Shown: positions 34,361 to 43,688, counted from the stretch's first letter. The stretch: DNA of 64,000 bases from an uncultured Collinsella sp. (GCA_900542315.1 UQMV01000002.1:80005-144004); one strand, 5' to 3'. The notes: generated by a model not told the origin, from the letters alone. Translations and numbers: made by a program.

Positions 34361-34512
34361 AAAACTATGCCGGATTACGGGGCTGGATAGCGAACCTCCG
34401 ACCATACAGAAAATCGCAAAAACAAACCCGCAGGTAGATTGCTTGCCGTTTTTCAATAAATGAAGGTATGGATGAGGGCCTCGGCTTTAGCCCCGTAATC
34501 CGGCATAGTTTT
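34361..34512. repeat. long inverted-repeat element A, copy 1
   Basis: 24-bp perfect terminal arms (34361-34384 and 34489-34512, core CTATGCCGGATTACGGGG). Inside lie a partial stem near GACCATAC / GGTATGG and the shared core CCGCAGGTAGA. No ORF. A second copy is at 41691-41844, on the other side of the adhesin gene. The 34329-34992 intergenic stretch consists of this element, element B, two short GATC hairpins and the adhesin promoter region. Confidence 0.9.
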
Positions 34513-34540
34513 GAAATGACACCATATCCGTAACATCCCT

Positions 34541-34578
34541 TGATCTCCCGTGGACAGAGGGAAACGGATCATTTTGGC
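34541..34578. repeat. GGATCATTTTGG hairpin G, copy 1
   Basis: TGATCTCC ... GGATCATTTTGG, a short dyad with an intervening GGACAGAGG. Copies lie at 34779-34819 and 41611-41648, each next to a long inverted-repeat element. Confidence 0.75.
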
Positions 34579-34606
34579 CTCGCGAGGGCCGCTGCGCGAC
34601 CCATCT

Positions 34607-34766
34607 GCCACGAAATGGGCCCATCTACTACGTTTGGGCTGCTACCCTCAACCATGGCGAATAGCGCAAAAACAAAACCGCAGGTAGAACGCCTGTGGCT
34701 TTTCATGAAATGCGGTTGTGGTCGGGGGTATCGGGTCAAACGTAGTAGATGGGCCAGTTTCGTGGC
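34607..34766. repeat. long inverted-repeat element B, copy 1
   Basis: 29-bp arms (34607-34635 and 34738-34766, core GGCCCATCTACTACGTTT) with one or two mismatches. The internal region contains CAACCATG, the core AACAAAACCGCAGGTAGA and an ACGCCTG dyad, similar to element A. No ORF. Partner copy: 41439-41598. Confidence 0.9.
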
Positions 34767-34778
34767 GAGCACCATCAA

Positions 34779-34819
34779 TTGATCCCCCGGGGACGGAGGA
34801 AAACGGATCATTTTGGCCC
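34779..34819. repeat. GGATCATTTTGG hairpin G, copy 2
   Basis: TTGATCCCCCGGGGACGGAGG then AACGGATCATTTTGGCCC, 13 bp after element B; it also contains a CCCCCGGGG palindrome. Confidence 0.75.
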
Positions 34820-34872
34820 GTCGGCTTTGAGTCGCACCCGTTTTCCTGCGAAAACGCTGTGTCTCAGCTTTG

Positions 34873-34890
34873 GTGAGACATTTGTCTCAC
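34873..34890. promoter_or_regulatory. GTGAGAC-N4-GTCTCAC dyad upstream of the adhesin
   Basis: Perfect 7-bp arms with spacer ATTT, 103 bp before the adhesin start. Two further GTGTCTCA half-sites lie at about 34859 and 34933, in an otherwise AT-richer stretch. This arrangement suggests binding of a dimeric regulator; no known consensus is claimed. Confidence 0.4.
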
Positions 34891-34992
34891 GCCTAAAAAC
34901 CGAATCTGGAACGTGTGTCACCTGCCCTAACTGTGTCTCATTCCGTAACTTTAGGCTGATGCAAGGTCTAATCCTGCGAGAAGGGAGACGCG

Positions 34993-37900
34993 ATGGGTAA
35001 GTACACGAGGGGTCTCTTGGCGGTGATACTGGCCGTAGTGCTGGTGTTGCCGGCTGCAGCATTTGCCATGCTGCCCGAGGCCAACGCCAGGTCCAGTACG
35101 GGAATGGACGGGCCGACAGTGAGCGGGCCGACGGTCGTCGACCCCGACACCACCGGACGCTGGGAAATCTGGGCGGCCGGCCACAGCGGCAATAAGGTGA
35201 CGACTCAAAACGTCGGTCGAATCTGGACCGACAAAACGGTTGAGGCAACCGGAGAAAACGAAGTGTCAGATTTTGTGACCACGCTTTCGGCTATGTCCTC
35301 GACATCCAATTCAACCGTGACGGTTACCACGCCGCTTGACATCGTGATGGTGCTGGACGCCTCTGGCTCGATGGATGATCATATGGGCGGCGGAGATTCA
35401 CCTAAGCGTATCGAAGCGCTGAAGAACGCAGCGAATAGCTTTATCGATACTATCGCAAAACAAAATGAGAGCATCGAGGGCGTCAATAGGCAGCATAAGG
35501 TTGCCGTTGTTAAGTTTGCGGGCAAGAAGTCCAGCAATATCGGCAACAGTAAGTATAATGATGGAGGGTACTCCTACAATTACACACAGGTTATGAAAGA
35601 CCTGACCGACTGCTCCGGCGGCAACGTGAAGGCTCTTAAGGATACAATCAAAAAAATTGATCCTGCCGGTGCCACACGCGCCGATAATGGTCTGGAGCTG
35701 GCTAAGGGCATCACTTCTGGCCGCGAAGACGCCAAGAAGATTATTGTGTTCTTTACTGACGGTACGCCAACAAAGCAAAGTAACTTCGATTCGGAAGTCG
35801 CCAACGCTGCCGTGACGTTTGCCAAGGATATGAAGGACAGCAAGGCCACCGTTTATACCATCGGTATCTTTAGTGGAGCGGATCCCGCTGCCGATCCCTT
35901 GAAAAAGGGAACGAGCGACGTAAACAAGTTCATGCACGCCGTGTCGAGTAACTATCCCGGCGCCACGTCGTATACGAGCGATAAGCTCGGTACGCGCGCG
36001 GAAAACTCCGATTATTACAAGTCGGCGACCAATGCCGATGAGCTTAAGAAGGTCTTCGACGACATCTCACAGGCCATTACGTCGGAGCCGCCTTATCCGA
36101 CCGAAATCCACAAGGGCTACGACGCGACCAAGTCCGGTTACATCACGTTTACCGATGAGCTGGGCGACTTTATGCAGGTCGACAGCTTCACCGAGGTCGT
36201 CATCAACGGCGCGCCGTTTACCAAGCCGAACAAGATGGTCAACAAAGAAACCAAGACCGATACGTATGAGTTCGATGGCAGGGCAAAAGATCTGCTCATC
36301 ACCGTGCAGCGTGCCGGTGATGACAATCCCCAGAAGGGCGATATCGTAACGGTCAGCATTCCCGCGTCGTTGATTCCGCTGAGTCACTTTAAGACCGTAG
36401 ACGGCAAGCTTTCGGTCGACAGCGTTAAGCCCATCCAGGTGAAGTATGCCTCGAGCGTGAAGAAGGTTGCGCTCGACAACCTGTTTACGCCCGAGAAGGT
36501 CACGGGGCTCAAGGACTACATCGAGCATAATACGACCGTCGTTGACGGCGCCAAGACCGTGAATTTCTACGCGAACAAGTGGGCTGCCGGCGCGCTGGGC
36601 GATACGGTTGCGACCTTTGAACCTGCCGACACCAACCGCTATTACTACTTCCAGAAGCAGACTCCTATTTACACGGATAAGGAATGCACGCAGCCTGCAA
36701 AGGGGCCCGCGCTGGCTGGCGAGGTTACCTATTACTACAAGGACGAGTTTGAGGAGCAGGGCGAGAACGACGAGGCCAAGCCCGCCACCGACGTCATCGA
36801 ATTTATCGGCGGCGACGCCGCGAAGTTCGACGGCGCGATTGTTCCCGATGAGAACGGTAACTTGGTGTTTACTGTGGGAACCGCACGCCTGGCCTTTATC
36901 GATGAGCTCCACACCATCAAGGAGAACAACAAGACTCGCACCGCGACCGACGTGCTCAACCCCAAGTGGAACAACACGTCTGCCAAGGCGACCGCGACGC
37001 ATGTCAACTCCTACCTGGGCAACAACGGCAAGATTAGCTTTGCGTACGACATGACGCCGGCAACGGTGGATACCAAGGCCGACTTTGGCCTGACCAAGGT
37101 GCTCGAGGGCCGCAACTGGACGAAGGAGGACACGTTTGAGTTTGGGCTGACGCCCGTGGACGGCGCCCCGATGCCCGAGTCCGCGACAGCGCCCGTGGCT
37201 GTGTCTGTGACCAAGGGCGATCTGGACAATGGCAAGGCGGCCATTAATTTCAGCACGATCAAATACAACGAGCCTGGCACGTATGTCTACAAGGTCAGCG
37301 AAAAGAACGCCGGGACCACGGTTGACGGCATTGCCTACAGCAAGAACGTTGCGAAGATCACCGTGACGGTCACGCCCAACAAGAAGGGCGTGCTCAGCGC
37401 TGACGTGAAGGTGGCCTGGAGCGAAGCCGACGAGACCGAGTTCAAGAACGTCTACACTGCGGAGCCTGTTGAGTCCAGCGTTACCGAAAAGATTGACGTG
37501 ACCAAGTCCCTGACCGGGCGCGACCTTACGGCCGGCGAGTTCAGCTTTGAGCTGCGCGAGATTAAGGGTGAGGACTCTGAGCTTATCGAGACCGTTGCGA
37601 ACGCTGCCGACGGTAAGGTGACGTTCAGCCCCATCAAGTACACCGAGATCGGCCAGCACACCTATACGCTGCATGAGGTCAAGGGCAATGCCGGTGGTAT
37701 CACCTACAGCACCGCCGAGTACACCATCGTGACGACCATTGCCGACAACGGCAAGGGCCAGCTGGTGGCTACGCACGAGCTGAAGGATGCCAAGGACGCC
37801 AAGGACGTCAAGAGCATCGAGTTCAAGAACGTCTACACCACGAATGCTGCCGAGGCATCGCTTGCGGGCAAGAAGAGTCTGCAGGTTCCCGATGGTCTGA

Positions 37901-40900
37901 CCCCGGCCGACATCACCGGCAAGTTTACCTTTACCGTGATCGGTGAAGAGGGTGCGCCTATGCCTGCGAGTACGAGCGTGCACAACGACGCCGACGGCAA
38001 GGTCGACTTTGGCAAGATCACCTTTACGCTCGACGACCTTAACAAGGCCCTGGGTGAGAAGTCCAAGAAGCGCGAGCACACCTTTACCTACACCGTGACC
38101 GAGTCCGGCGAGGTCGCTGGCGTGACCAACGACGCCAAGCTGTCGCGCAAGGTTTCCTTCACCGTGACCGATAACGGCAAGGGTAAGCTGAGCGTATCCC
38201 GTAACCCGGACGGCGATGCGGCATTTACGTTCACCAACACCTATAACGTGACGCCTGTCGAGTCTCGCGTCACTGACCAGATCATCGCGAACAAGGTCCT
38301 GACCGGTCGCGACCTCAAGGCTGGCGAGTTCTCCTTCGAGCTCGTTGAGGGCGACAAGGTCGTTGCCAAGGGCACCAACGCCGCCGACGGCAAGATCACG
38401 ATGAGCGCTGTGAAGTACGACAAGCCTGGAACGCACACCTACACGCTGCGCGAGGTCAACGGCGGAACCACCAGCAAGGGCATCACGTACAGCAACGCCA
38501 AGTACACCATCGAGACCACCATTACCGACAACGGTGACGGTACCCTCAGCGCTACGCACGAGCTGAAGAGCGCCACGCCTGCGACCTTCAAGAACACCTA
38601 CAGCGTGACCCCGCTCGATGCAGAGCTCGACTTTGACCTGAGCAAGGTCATCAGCGGCCGCGAGTGGACGGATGGGGACGAGTTCAGCTTTACCATTACC
38701 GCCCCCGATGGCGCCCCGCTCCCCGATCCTGCGACCGTAACCGTGAGCAAGCACGATGCGAAGGACGGCATTGCCGCCATCAAGTTCGGCAAGATTCGCT
38801 ACACGGCCACCGGAACCTACAAGTACGAGATCCGCGAGAACGCGGGCAGCACGGTCGGCATGACGTATGACGCGCATGTCGCAACCGCCGAAGTGACCGT
38901 GACCGAGAACGGCGATGGCAGCCTGACCGCCAACGTCACCAAGAAGGAAAACGGACGCTTTACCAACACGTACCGCACTGAGCTTAACTACACCGCTGCC
39001 GGCGGTCTGTGGCTCAGCAAGTATCTGGACGGCCGCCCCATGACCGAGGGTCAGTTCACCTTTACCGTGACACCTGCTGACGACGCTTCGGCTCGCGCAC
39101 TCGGTCTGCTGCCCGGGGCTAATAGCTTCAAGTCCCCCGCAGCGGCAGAGGCAACGGTCGGACTGATCGACATTCTGGCTGGTCATGAGGTTATATTTAC
39201 GCAGGCTGACGCCGGCAAGACCTTTACGTACACCGTGGCCGAGAAGAACGACGGCCAGCCCGGTTACACCTACGATGACGCCGTGCGCACGGTGACGATC
39301 GCCATTGCCGACGACACCGCCGGCACGCTCACTGCTACGACGACCGTTTCCGGCGGTCCCGAGGGCACGCATGAGACGGTCCACAAGAGTGGCGAGAACA
39401 AGGTCGAGAAGGCCCTGGTGCCGTTCCACAACAGTTACAGCGCTACGACCAACACGCCTGGCGGCACCGCCGCTCAGGTCGTTGCCACCAAGACTCTGAC
39501 CGGCCGCCCGATGGCCGACGGCGAGTTCTGGTTCGGCATCGCCTATCAGGGTGAGCTTGTGGCATACGAAAACCTCAAGCCCAATATCGGCGGGCACGTG
39601 AGCTTTGATACGCTGCACTACGACACTAAGATGCTTGCTAATCTTGAGGCTGCTGGGCTTGCTTATCGTACCGATAAGGACGGTAAGCTTGCCTGGACCA
39701 TTAACTACACGGCCTACGAAGATTTATTCGGGCTGCCGAATGGCGTTTCCGCTACAACGTGGAGCTTTGGCTTTAAGGTTATCGTCGTCGACAACGGTGA
39801 CGGTACCCTGACGGCAACGGTCGACTACGGCGGCGTCGAGCCCTTGTTCGAGAACGTCTACGGCGCCGAAGCCGTCGATGCCGCGCTCACCGGCACTAAG
39901 AAGCTCCAAGCTGCCGAGGGCCTGACCCCGGCTGACATCACGGGCAAGTTCACCTTTACCGTGACCGCCGACGAGGCTAGTGCCCCGATGCCCGAGCGCA
40001 CGACCGCAACCAACGACGCGGCTGGCAACGTGGACTTTGGCAAGATCCACTTTACGCTCGAGGACCTCAACCGCGCTCTGGGCGTGACGGACGATGCGAC
40101 CGATAAGGCCGAGGCAGACGAAGCTGACGAGGCAGAGGCCGACGAGGCAGAGGCTGAAGAGGCCGACACCGATGCCAACGCCGACGAGCCCAGCGACGAG
40201 CTCGAGCCCGCAGCCCCCACCGCTCCGCGCTCGCACACCTTTACTTACACGGTGACCGAGTCCGGTAGTGCCCCTGGCGTGACCAATGACACCAACGCCA
40301 CGCGCAAGGTTTCCTACACCGTGTCTGACGACGGTGCCGGGCATCTGAGCGTCAAGCGCGAAGGCGACGACGGTGCTGCCTTCACGTTTACCAACACCTA
40401 CGGCGTGACACCTACCGATTCGTCCGTGACCGATCAGGTCAAGACAGTCAAGCGCCTGACTGGACGCGACCTTGCAGCAGGCGAGTTCACGTTTGAGCTG
40501 CTCGAGGACGACGTGGTTGTTGCTAACGGCACCAACGACGCTAACGGCACCGTGACGCTGAGCCCGATTCGCTACGAGGCACCCGGCACGCACACGTACA
40601 CGCTGCGCGAGGCTTGCCCCAACGCGCTCGGCCTGTACAAGGGCGTCACCTATGACGGCGCGACCTACACCGTCGTGACCACCGTCTCCGACAACGGCGA
40701 CGGCACGCTGACCGCGACGCACAAACTCGAGGGAACCACCGAGTCGGCTGGCTTTACCAACAAGTATCACGCCATGCCTACCCAGGTCTCCATCGGCGCG
40801 GTCAAGGTGCTCGAGGGACGCGAGCTCAAGAAGGACGAGTTTAGCTTTAAGCTCGTTGGCGAGGACATCGAGTCTACGGTTACCAACGATGCCGACGGCA

Positions 40901-41301
40901 AGATCAACTTTGACAAGTTTGAGTACGACGAGCCCGGTACGCACGCCTACACCATCAGCGAGGTCAAGGGCGACGAGGTCGGTATGACCTACGACAAGTC
41001 CGTCTTTACCGTGACCGTCAACGTGGTCGATGACGGCGAGGGCAACCTCAAGGCGAACGTCGCCTTTACCAAGGGCGACAAGAGCGTCGAGGGTATCGTG
41101 TTCAACAACACGTACAAGAAGCCCGAGACGCCCGTGCTGACGCCCGATCCCGGCACGCCTAAGACCGTGACGAACATCGTCAAGACGGTCAAGGGTTTCC
41201 TGCCCACCACAGGCGACCAGCAGGCTGCCGCATTGCTCATGGCATTCGTCATTGCCATGGCCGGCGTCGGTGCCCTGGTCTGGGGTATCCGTAAGCGCTA
41301 G
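34993..41301 (+). CDS. VWA-domain, pilin-isopeptide-repeat adhesin with LPTTG anchor (2102 aa)
   Basis: Large cell-wall adhesin, like a pilus tip protein. AAGGGAG precedes the ATG. Signal peptide to about 25 (AAAFA). A von Willebrand A domain (about 115-361) has the MIDAS motif DASGSMDDH and FFTDGTPT. From about 690 to 2045 there are ten tandem repeats of about 110-160 residues of the Spy0128/FctA pilin-isopeptide type. Each opens with a Lys-bearing strand and LTGRDLxAGEFSFEL-like motif and closes with a Thr-Tyr/Glu strand and FxNTY. Repeats 3 and 8 are a longer subtype (GLTPADITGKFTFTV); repeat 8 has an inserted Glu/Ala/Asp run (about 1703-1741). LPTTGD at 2070, a helix and IRKR complete the sorting signal. 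No sortase or pilin partner is nearby. Confidence 0.9.
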   Translation: MGKYTRGLLAVILAVVLVLPAAAFAMLPEANARSSTGMDGPTVSGPTVVDPDTTGRWEIWAAGHSGNKVTTQNVGRIWTDKTVEATGENEVSDFVTTLSAMSSTSNSTVTVTTPLDIVMVLDASGSMDDHMGGGDSPKRIEALKNAANSFIDTIAKQNESIEGVNRQHKVAVVKFAGKKSSNIGNSKYNDGGYSYNYTQVMKDLTDCSGGNVKALKDTIKKIDPAGATRADNGLELAKGITSGREDAKKIIVFFTDGTPTKQSNFDSEVANAAVTFAKDMKDSKATVYTIGIFSGADPAADPLKKGTSDVNKFMHAVSSNYPGATSYTSDKLGTRAENSDYYKSATNADELKKVFDDISQAITSEPPYPTEIHKGYDATKSGYITFTDELGDFMQVDSFTEVVINGAPFTKPNKMVNKETKTDTYEFDGRAKDLLITVQRAGDDNPQKGDIVTVSIPASLIPLSHFKTVDGKLSVDSVKPIQVKYASSVKKVALDNLFTPEKVTGLKDYIEHNTTVVDGAKTVNFYANKWAAGALGDTVATFEPADTNRYYYFQKQTPIYTDKECTQPAKGPALAGEVTYYYKDEFEEQGENDEAKPATDVIEFIGGDAAKFDGAIVPDENGNLVFTVGTARLAFIDELHTIKENNKTRTATDVLNPKWNNTSAKATATHVNSYLGNNGKISFAYDMTPATVDTKADFGLTKVLEGRNWTKEDTFEFGLTPVDGAPMPESATAPVAVSVTKGDLDNGKAAINFSTIKYNEPGTYVYKVSEKNAGTTVDGIAYSKNVAKITVTVTPNKKGVLSADVKVAWSEADETEFKNVYTAEPVESSVTEKIDVTKSLTGRDLTAGEFSFELREIKGEDSELIETVANAADGKVTFSPIKYTEIGQHTYTLHEVKGNAGGITYSTAEYTIVTTIADNGKGQLVATHELKDAKDAKDVKSIEFKNVYTTNAAEASLAGKKSLQVPDGLTPADITGKFTFTVIGEEGAPMPASTSVHNDADGKVDFGKITFTLDDLNKALGEKSKKREHTFTYTVTESGEVAGVTNDAKLSRKVSFTVTDNGKGKLSVSRNPDGDAAFTFTNTYNVTPVESRVTDQIIANKVLTGRDLKAGEFSFELVEGDKVVAKGTNAADGKITMSAVKYDKPGTHTYTLREVNGGTTSKGITYSNAKYTIETTITDNGDGTLSATHELKSATPATFKNTYSVTPLDAELDFDLSKVISGREWTDGDEFSFTITAPDGAPLPDPATVTVSKHDAKDGIAAIKFGKIRYTATGTYKYEIRENAGSTVGMTYDAHVATAEVTVTENGDGSLTANVTKKENGRFTNTYRTELNYTAAGGLWLSKYLDGRPMTEGQFTFTVTPADDASARALGLLPGANSFKSPAAAEATVGLIDILAGHEVIFTQADAGKTFTYTVAEKNDGQPGYTYDDAVRTVTIAIADDTAGTLTATTTVSGGPEGTHETVHKSGENKVEKALVPFHNSYSATTNTPGGTAAQVVATKTLTGRPMADGEFWFGIAYQGELVAYENLKPNIGGHVSFDTLHYDTKMLANLEAAGLAYRTDKDGKLAWTINYTAYEDLFGLPNGVSATTWSFGFKVIVVDNGDGTLTATVDYGGVEPLFENVYGAEAVDAALTGTKKLQAAEGLTPADITGKFTFTVTADEASAPMPERTTATNDAAGNVDFGKIHFTLEDLNRALGVTDDATDKAEADEADEAEADEAEAEEADTDANADEPSDELEPAAPTAPRSHTFTYTVTESGSAPGVTNDTNATRKVSYTVSDDGAGHLSVKREGDDGAAFTFTNTYGVTPTDSSVTDQVKTVKRLTGRDLAAGEFTFELLEDDVVVANGTNDANGTVTLSPIRYEAPGTHTYTLREACPNALGLYKGVTYDGATYTVVTTVSDNGDGTLTATHKLEGTTESAGFTNKYHAMPTQVSIGAVKVLEGRELKKDEFSFKLVGEDIESTVTNDADGKINFDKFEYDEPGTHAYTISEVKGDEVGMTYDKSVFTVTVNVVDDGEGNLKANVAFTKGDKSVEGIVFNNTYKKPETPVLTPDPGTPKTVTNIVKTVKGFLPTTGDQQAAALLMAFVIAMAGVGALVWGIRKR

Positions 41302-41313
41302 GCACGCTGGCAG

Positions 41314-41339
41314 CGCCCGGGGCCAAAAGGCCCCGGGCG
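41314..41339 (+). terminator. adhesin terminator, first hairpin
   Basis: CGCCCGGGGCC and GGCCCCGGGCG arms, AAAA loop, 12 bp after the stop codon. Confidence 0.75.
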
Positions 41340-41376
41340 GCCGGCAGGGCTAAATCCCGACCTACTCCTACCCCCA

Positions 41377-41417
41377 GCCGCCACGGAGGCATCTCCCTCC
41401 TCCGTGGCGGCGCTTTT
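41377..41417 (+). terminator. adhesin terminator, second hairpin
   Basis: GCCGCCACGGAGG pairs with TCCTCCGTGGCGGC around a short loop and is followed by GCTTTT. Confidence 0.75.
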
Positions 41418-41438
41418 GTGCGTAGGCGAGAAGGGCCT

Positions 41439-41598
41439 GCCACGAAACCGGCCCATCTACTACGTTTAGCCCCTTACCCCCAACCATGCCGAAAAGCGCG
41501 AAAACAAAACCGCAGGTAGAACGCCTGCGGTTTTGTTCAAAACGAAGGTATGGTCAGGGGTGTCGAGTCAAACGTAGTAGATGGGCCGGTTTCGTGGC
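41439..41598. repeat. long inverted-repeat element B, copy 2
   Basis: 29-bp perfect arms (41439-41467 and 41570-41598), same core as 34607-34766. The inner hairpin of ACCGCAGGTAGAACGCCTGCGGT type is complete in this copy. The 41302-41904 stretch holds two terminators, elements B, G and A, and no gene. Confidence 0.9.
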
Positions 41599-41610
41599 GA
41601 GCGCTGCCAA

Positions 41611-41648
41611 ATGATCCCCCGGGGACGGAGGAAAACGGATCATTTTGG
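41611..41648. repeat. GGATCATTTTGG hairpin G, copy 3
   Basis: ATGATCCCCCGGGGACGGAG followed by AACGGATCATTTTGG, 12 bp after element B, the same order as at 34779. Confidence 0.75.
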
Positions 41649-41690
41649 TCCCACGAGGCTGGCGGAGGCACTCGTGCAGGGCCGCCCGAA

Positions 41691-41844
41691 CAAAACTATG
41701 TCGGTTTACGGGGCTGAGTTACGAGTCCCCAACCATGCCGATATTCGTGAGAATAAAACCGCAGGTAGACGAGCCGTCATTTTGCAGAAAACGCGGGTAT
41801 GGATGGGGGTCCTGAGTTTGGCCCCGTAAACCGGCATAGTTTTG
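41691..41844. repeat. long inverted-repeat element A, copy 2
   Basis: 24-bp arms (41691-41714 and 41821-41844) with one mismatch, same core as 34361-34512. The arm sequence differs from copy 1 (GGTTTACGGGG versus GGATTACGGGG), with the complementary change in the other arm: compensatory variation. Confidence 0.9.
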
Positions 41845-41904
41845 AAATGGCCTTAAATCGGTAGCAGCCATTTTGCTATGCCGGAACGGTCGGTCTTCGG
41901 GCAA

Positions 41905-42534
41905 CTACCCTCGCAGGTAGGCGATAGCGATCTGCGTGCGGTTGCGCAGGCCCATCTTTGCCAGGATTGAGCTGATGTGGTTGCGCACGGTGCCTTCGCC
42001 CATGTAGGCGGTGGCGGCGATCTCTTTGTTGTCGAGGCCGCGGGCGATGAGCTCGGCGACTTCGAACTCGCGGTCGGTCAGGCTGGCGAAGGCTGCGGGC
42101 CGGCGGGGCGTGCCCGCCTCGACGTCCGTTCCGTCAAAATCGATGTCCTCGATCGCCTTACCCTCGAGTACGCGTTTGCCGTCCATGACCTGCGCCAACG
42201 CCGGCGGAATGGCGGCGACATCGGTCTTGATCAGGTAGCCGCGGGCGCCCAGCTTGAGCGCCGACACAATGTACTCGTCATCCGAGAATGTCGTTAGAAA
42301 CACCACGCGCGCCGCAGGGTCGTGCTCAAGGATCTCGCGTGCCGCCGAAAGTCCGTCGCGCCCCGGCATCTGAATGTCGAGCAGCGCGATATCGGGTGCG
42401 TGTTCGGCATAGAGCGAAACCGCGTCGTTGCCGTTGGCGCCGGTACCCACCACCTCGATCTGCGGCTGGGCGCCCAGGATAATCTTGAGCGAATCGACCA
42501 CCAGACGGTCGTCGTCGACAACTATGAGCCTCAT
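41905..42534 (-). CDS. NarL/LuxR-family response regulator
   Basis: 209 residues. Receiver domain with acidic pocket VVDDD (6-9), phospho-acceptor D53 in ALLDIQMPG, and the KTD Lys near 102. C-terminal LuxR-type HTH (about 148-205): LTDREFEVAELIARGLDNKE, then EGTVRNHISSILAKMGLRNR. The start overlaps the last 4 bases of the kinase gene, so the pair is co-translated. The likely target is the divergent ABC exporter operon. Confidence 0.92.
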   Translation of the reverse strand: MRLIVVDDDRLVVDSLKIILGAQPQIEVVGTGANGNDAVSLYAEHAPDIALLDIQMPGRDGLSAAREILEHDPAARVVFLTTFSDDEYIVSALKLGARGYLIKTDVAAIPPALAQVMDGKRVLEGKAIEDIDFDGTDVEAGTPRRPAAFASLTDREFEVAELIARGLDNKEIAATAYMGEGTVRNHISSILAKMGLRNRTQIAIAYLRG

Positions 42535-43676
42535 CGACTCTCATCTCCTTGCCGTTTGGGAACGGTGGCAAACACACGCCAGCCGCCGGCGCCGGCGCGC
42601 GGGCCGGCGGTGAAGGTGCCGTCAAGCGCCTCGACGCGCTCACGCATGGAGCCGAGCCCCATGCCTTCTGTGGCGTTGCGGGTACTCGCCCGAACCTCGC
42701 CAATACCATCGTCGGTAACAATGAGCTGGTAAAACGACGGATGTTCCATGCACCGTACGGTGACAGCATGGGCGCAAGCATGGCGCATGGTGTTGGAGAG
42801 CGCCTCGCGCAGGACCGCTGCAAAGCAGTTGGCGACATTTGCGGGCGCATGCTCGGCCAAAACTTCAAGCTCAATCTGCGGCCCGCCGTCCGAGCGCGCG
42901 CCTTCAACAATGCGTTCGAGCTGCACGGAAAGGCCGACGGCGTTGTCGTTGAGCGCGTGGACGCTGGCGCGCACGAGTTGGAGCGCCTCGTCAACCGTGC
43001 GTTTGACGTCGGCGAAATCGGCCGCAACCCTGGGCTCGTCGGCATGGACCACGCGCAGGGCTTCGGTTTGAAGCGAAGCGCGCGTGAGCTGGTGGCCCAC
43101 GTTATCGTGGATCTCGCGCGCGATGCGGGCGCGTTCGGCGAGCGTCGCGAGTTCGACTTCGTAGTCCTGGCGGTCGGCGAGGTCGCGGTTGCGTGCCTCG
43201 AGCGCGAGGGCTCGTTCTTGCAGCTTGTCGCGGGTGCGACGCATGCGTTCCTGTTCGCGCTCCAACTGAGCGGTGCGTAGCGATAGCAAGGTGGCGGCGA
43301 CCGAAAGGATGGCGGTCAGCAGGAGCGTTCGGGTGGTGAGCGCGCCGCCGCGAAGGTCCGCGACAAGCGCGCAGACAAACACGGCGCCAATCGCCAGCGC
43401 GGGCCAGATGCGTTCACGGCGCACGCATCGCGCGATGTCATAGAGAGCGAGAGGTGCAAACGGCACAAACGGCGGCACGAAGATGGCAACAATGATGTAA
43501 GCGTAACTCGCGGCCTCGCTCGCACGGCGGGCGCGGTTTCCCTGTGCGACCTCGGCCAGCGAGGTGGCAATAACGCCAAGGCAAAACGCCGCGACCAGGC
43601 GAGCGTCCACAGCAAGACCCATGGCAGCCGCAATACAGCACGCCAGCACGATCGATTTGTCGAAAAGCCTGTTCAT
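42531..43676 (-). CDS. DesK/NarX-type sensor histidine kinase
   Basis: 381-aa membrane kinase. Residues 1-135 hold about five hydrophobic segments with no extracytoplasmic domain, an intramembrane-sensing style. A coiled stretch (136-170) leads to HisKA_3 with the phospho-acceptor H190 in AREIHDNVGHQ. The HATPase part shows LREALSNTMRHA (N box), VTDDGIGE (G1) and GMGLGSMRERV (G2). The start at 43676 has no Shine-Dalgarno; a TACAAT box ends 6 nt upstream, suggesting a leaderless message. A start 35 codons upstream is possible but would include GC-rich promoter DNA. Confidence 0.88.
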   Translation of the reverse strand: MNRLFDKSIVLACCIAAAMGLAVDARLVAAFCLGVIATSLAEVAQGNRARRASEAASYAYIIVAIFVPPFVPFAPLALYDIARCVRRERIWPALAIGAVFVCALVADLRGGALTTRTLLLTAILSVAATLLSLRTAQLEREQERMRRTRDKLQERALALEARNRDLADRQDYEVELATLAERARIAREIHDNVGHQLTRASLQTEALRVVHADEPRVAADFADVKRTVDEALQLVRASVHALNDNAVGLSVQLERIVEGARSDGGPQIELEVLAEHAPANVANCFAAVLREALSNTMRHACAHAVTVRCMEHPSFYQLIVTDDGIGEVRASTRNATEGMGLGSMRERVEALDGTFTAGPRAGAGGWRVFATVPKRQGDESR

Positions 43677-43682
43677 ACGGGT

Positions 43683-43688
43683 ATTGTA
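43683..43688 (-). promoter_or_regulatory. -10 box of the kinase gene (leaderless start)
   Basis: On the minus strand TACAAT is separated by 6 nt from the ATG at 43676, so transcription should begin at or next to the A of the ATG. No clear -35 is seen. Confidence 0.5.

Noticed and set aside
36067..39618. 1183-codon open frame antisense to the adhesin
   Set aside because: It mirrors the third-position GC bias and repeats of the real gene, has no ribosome site and no recognisable domain.
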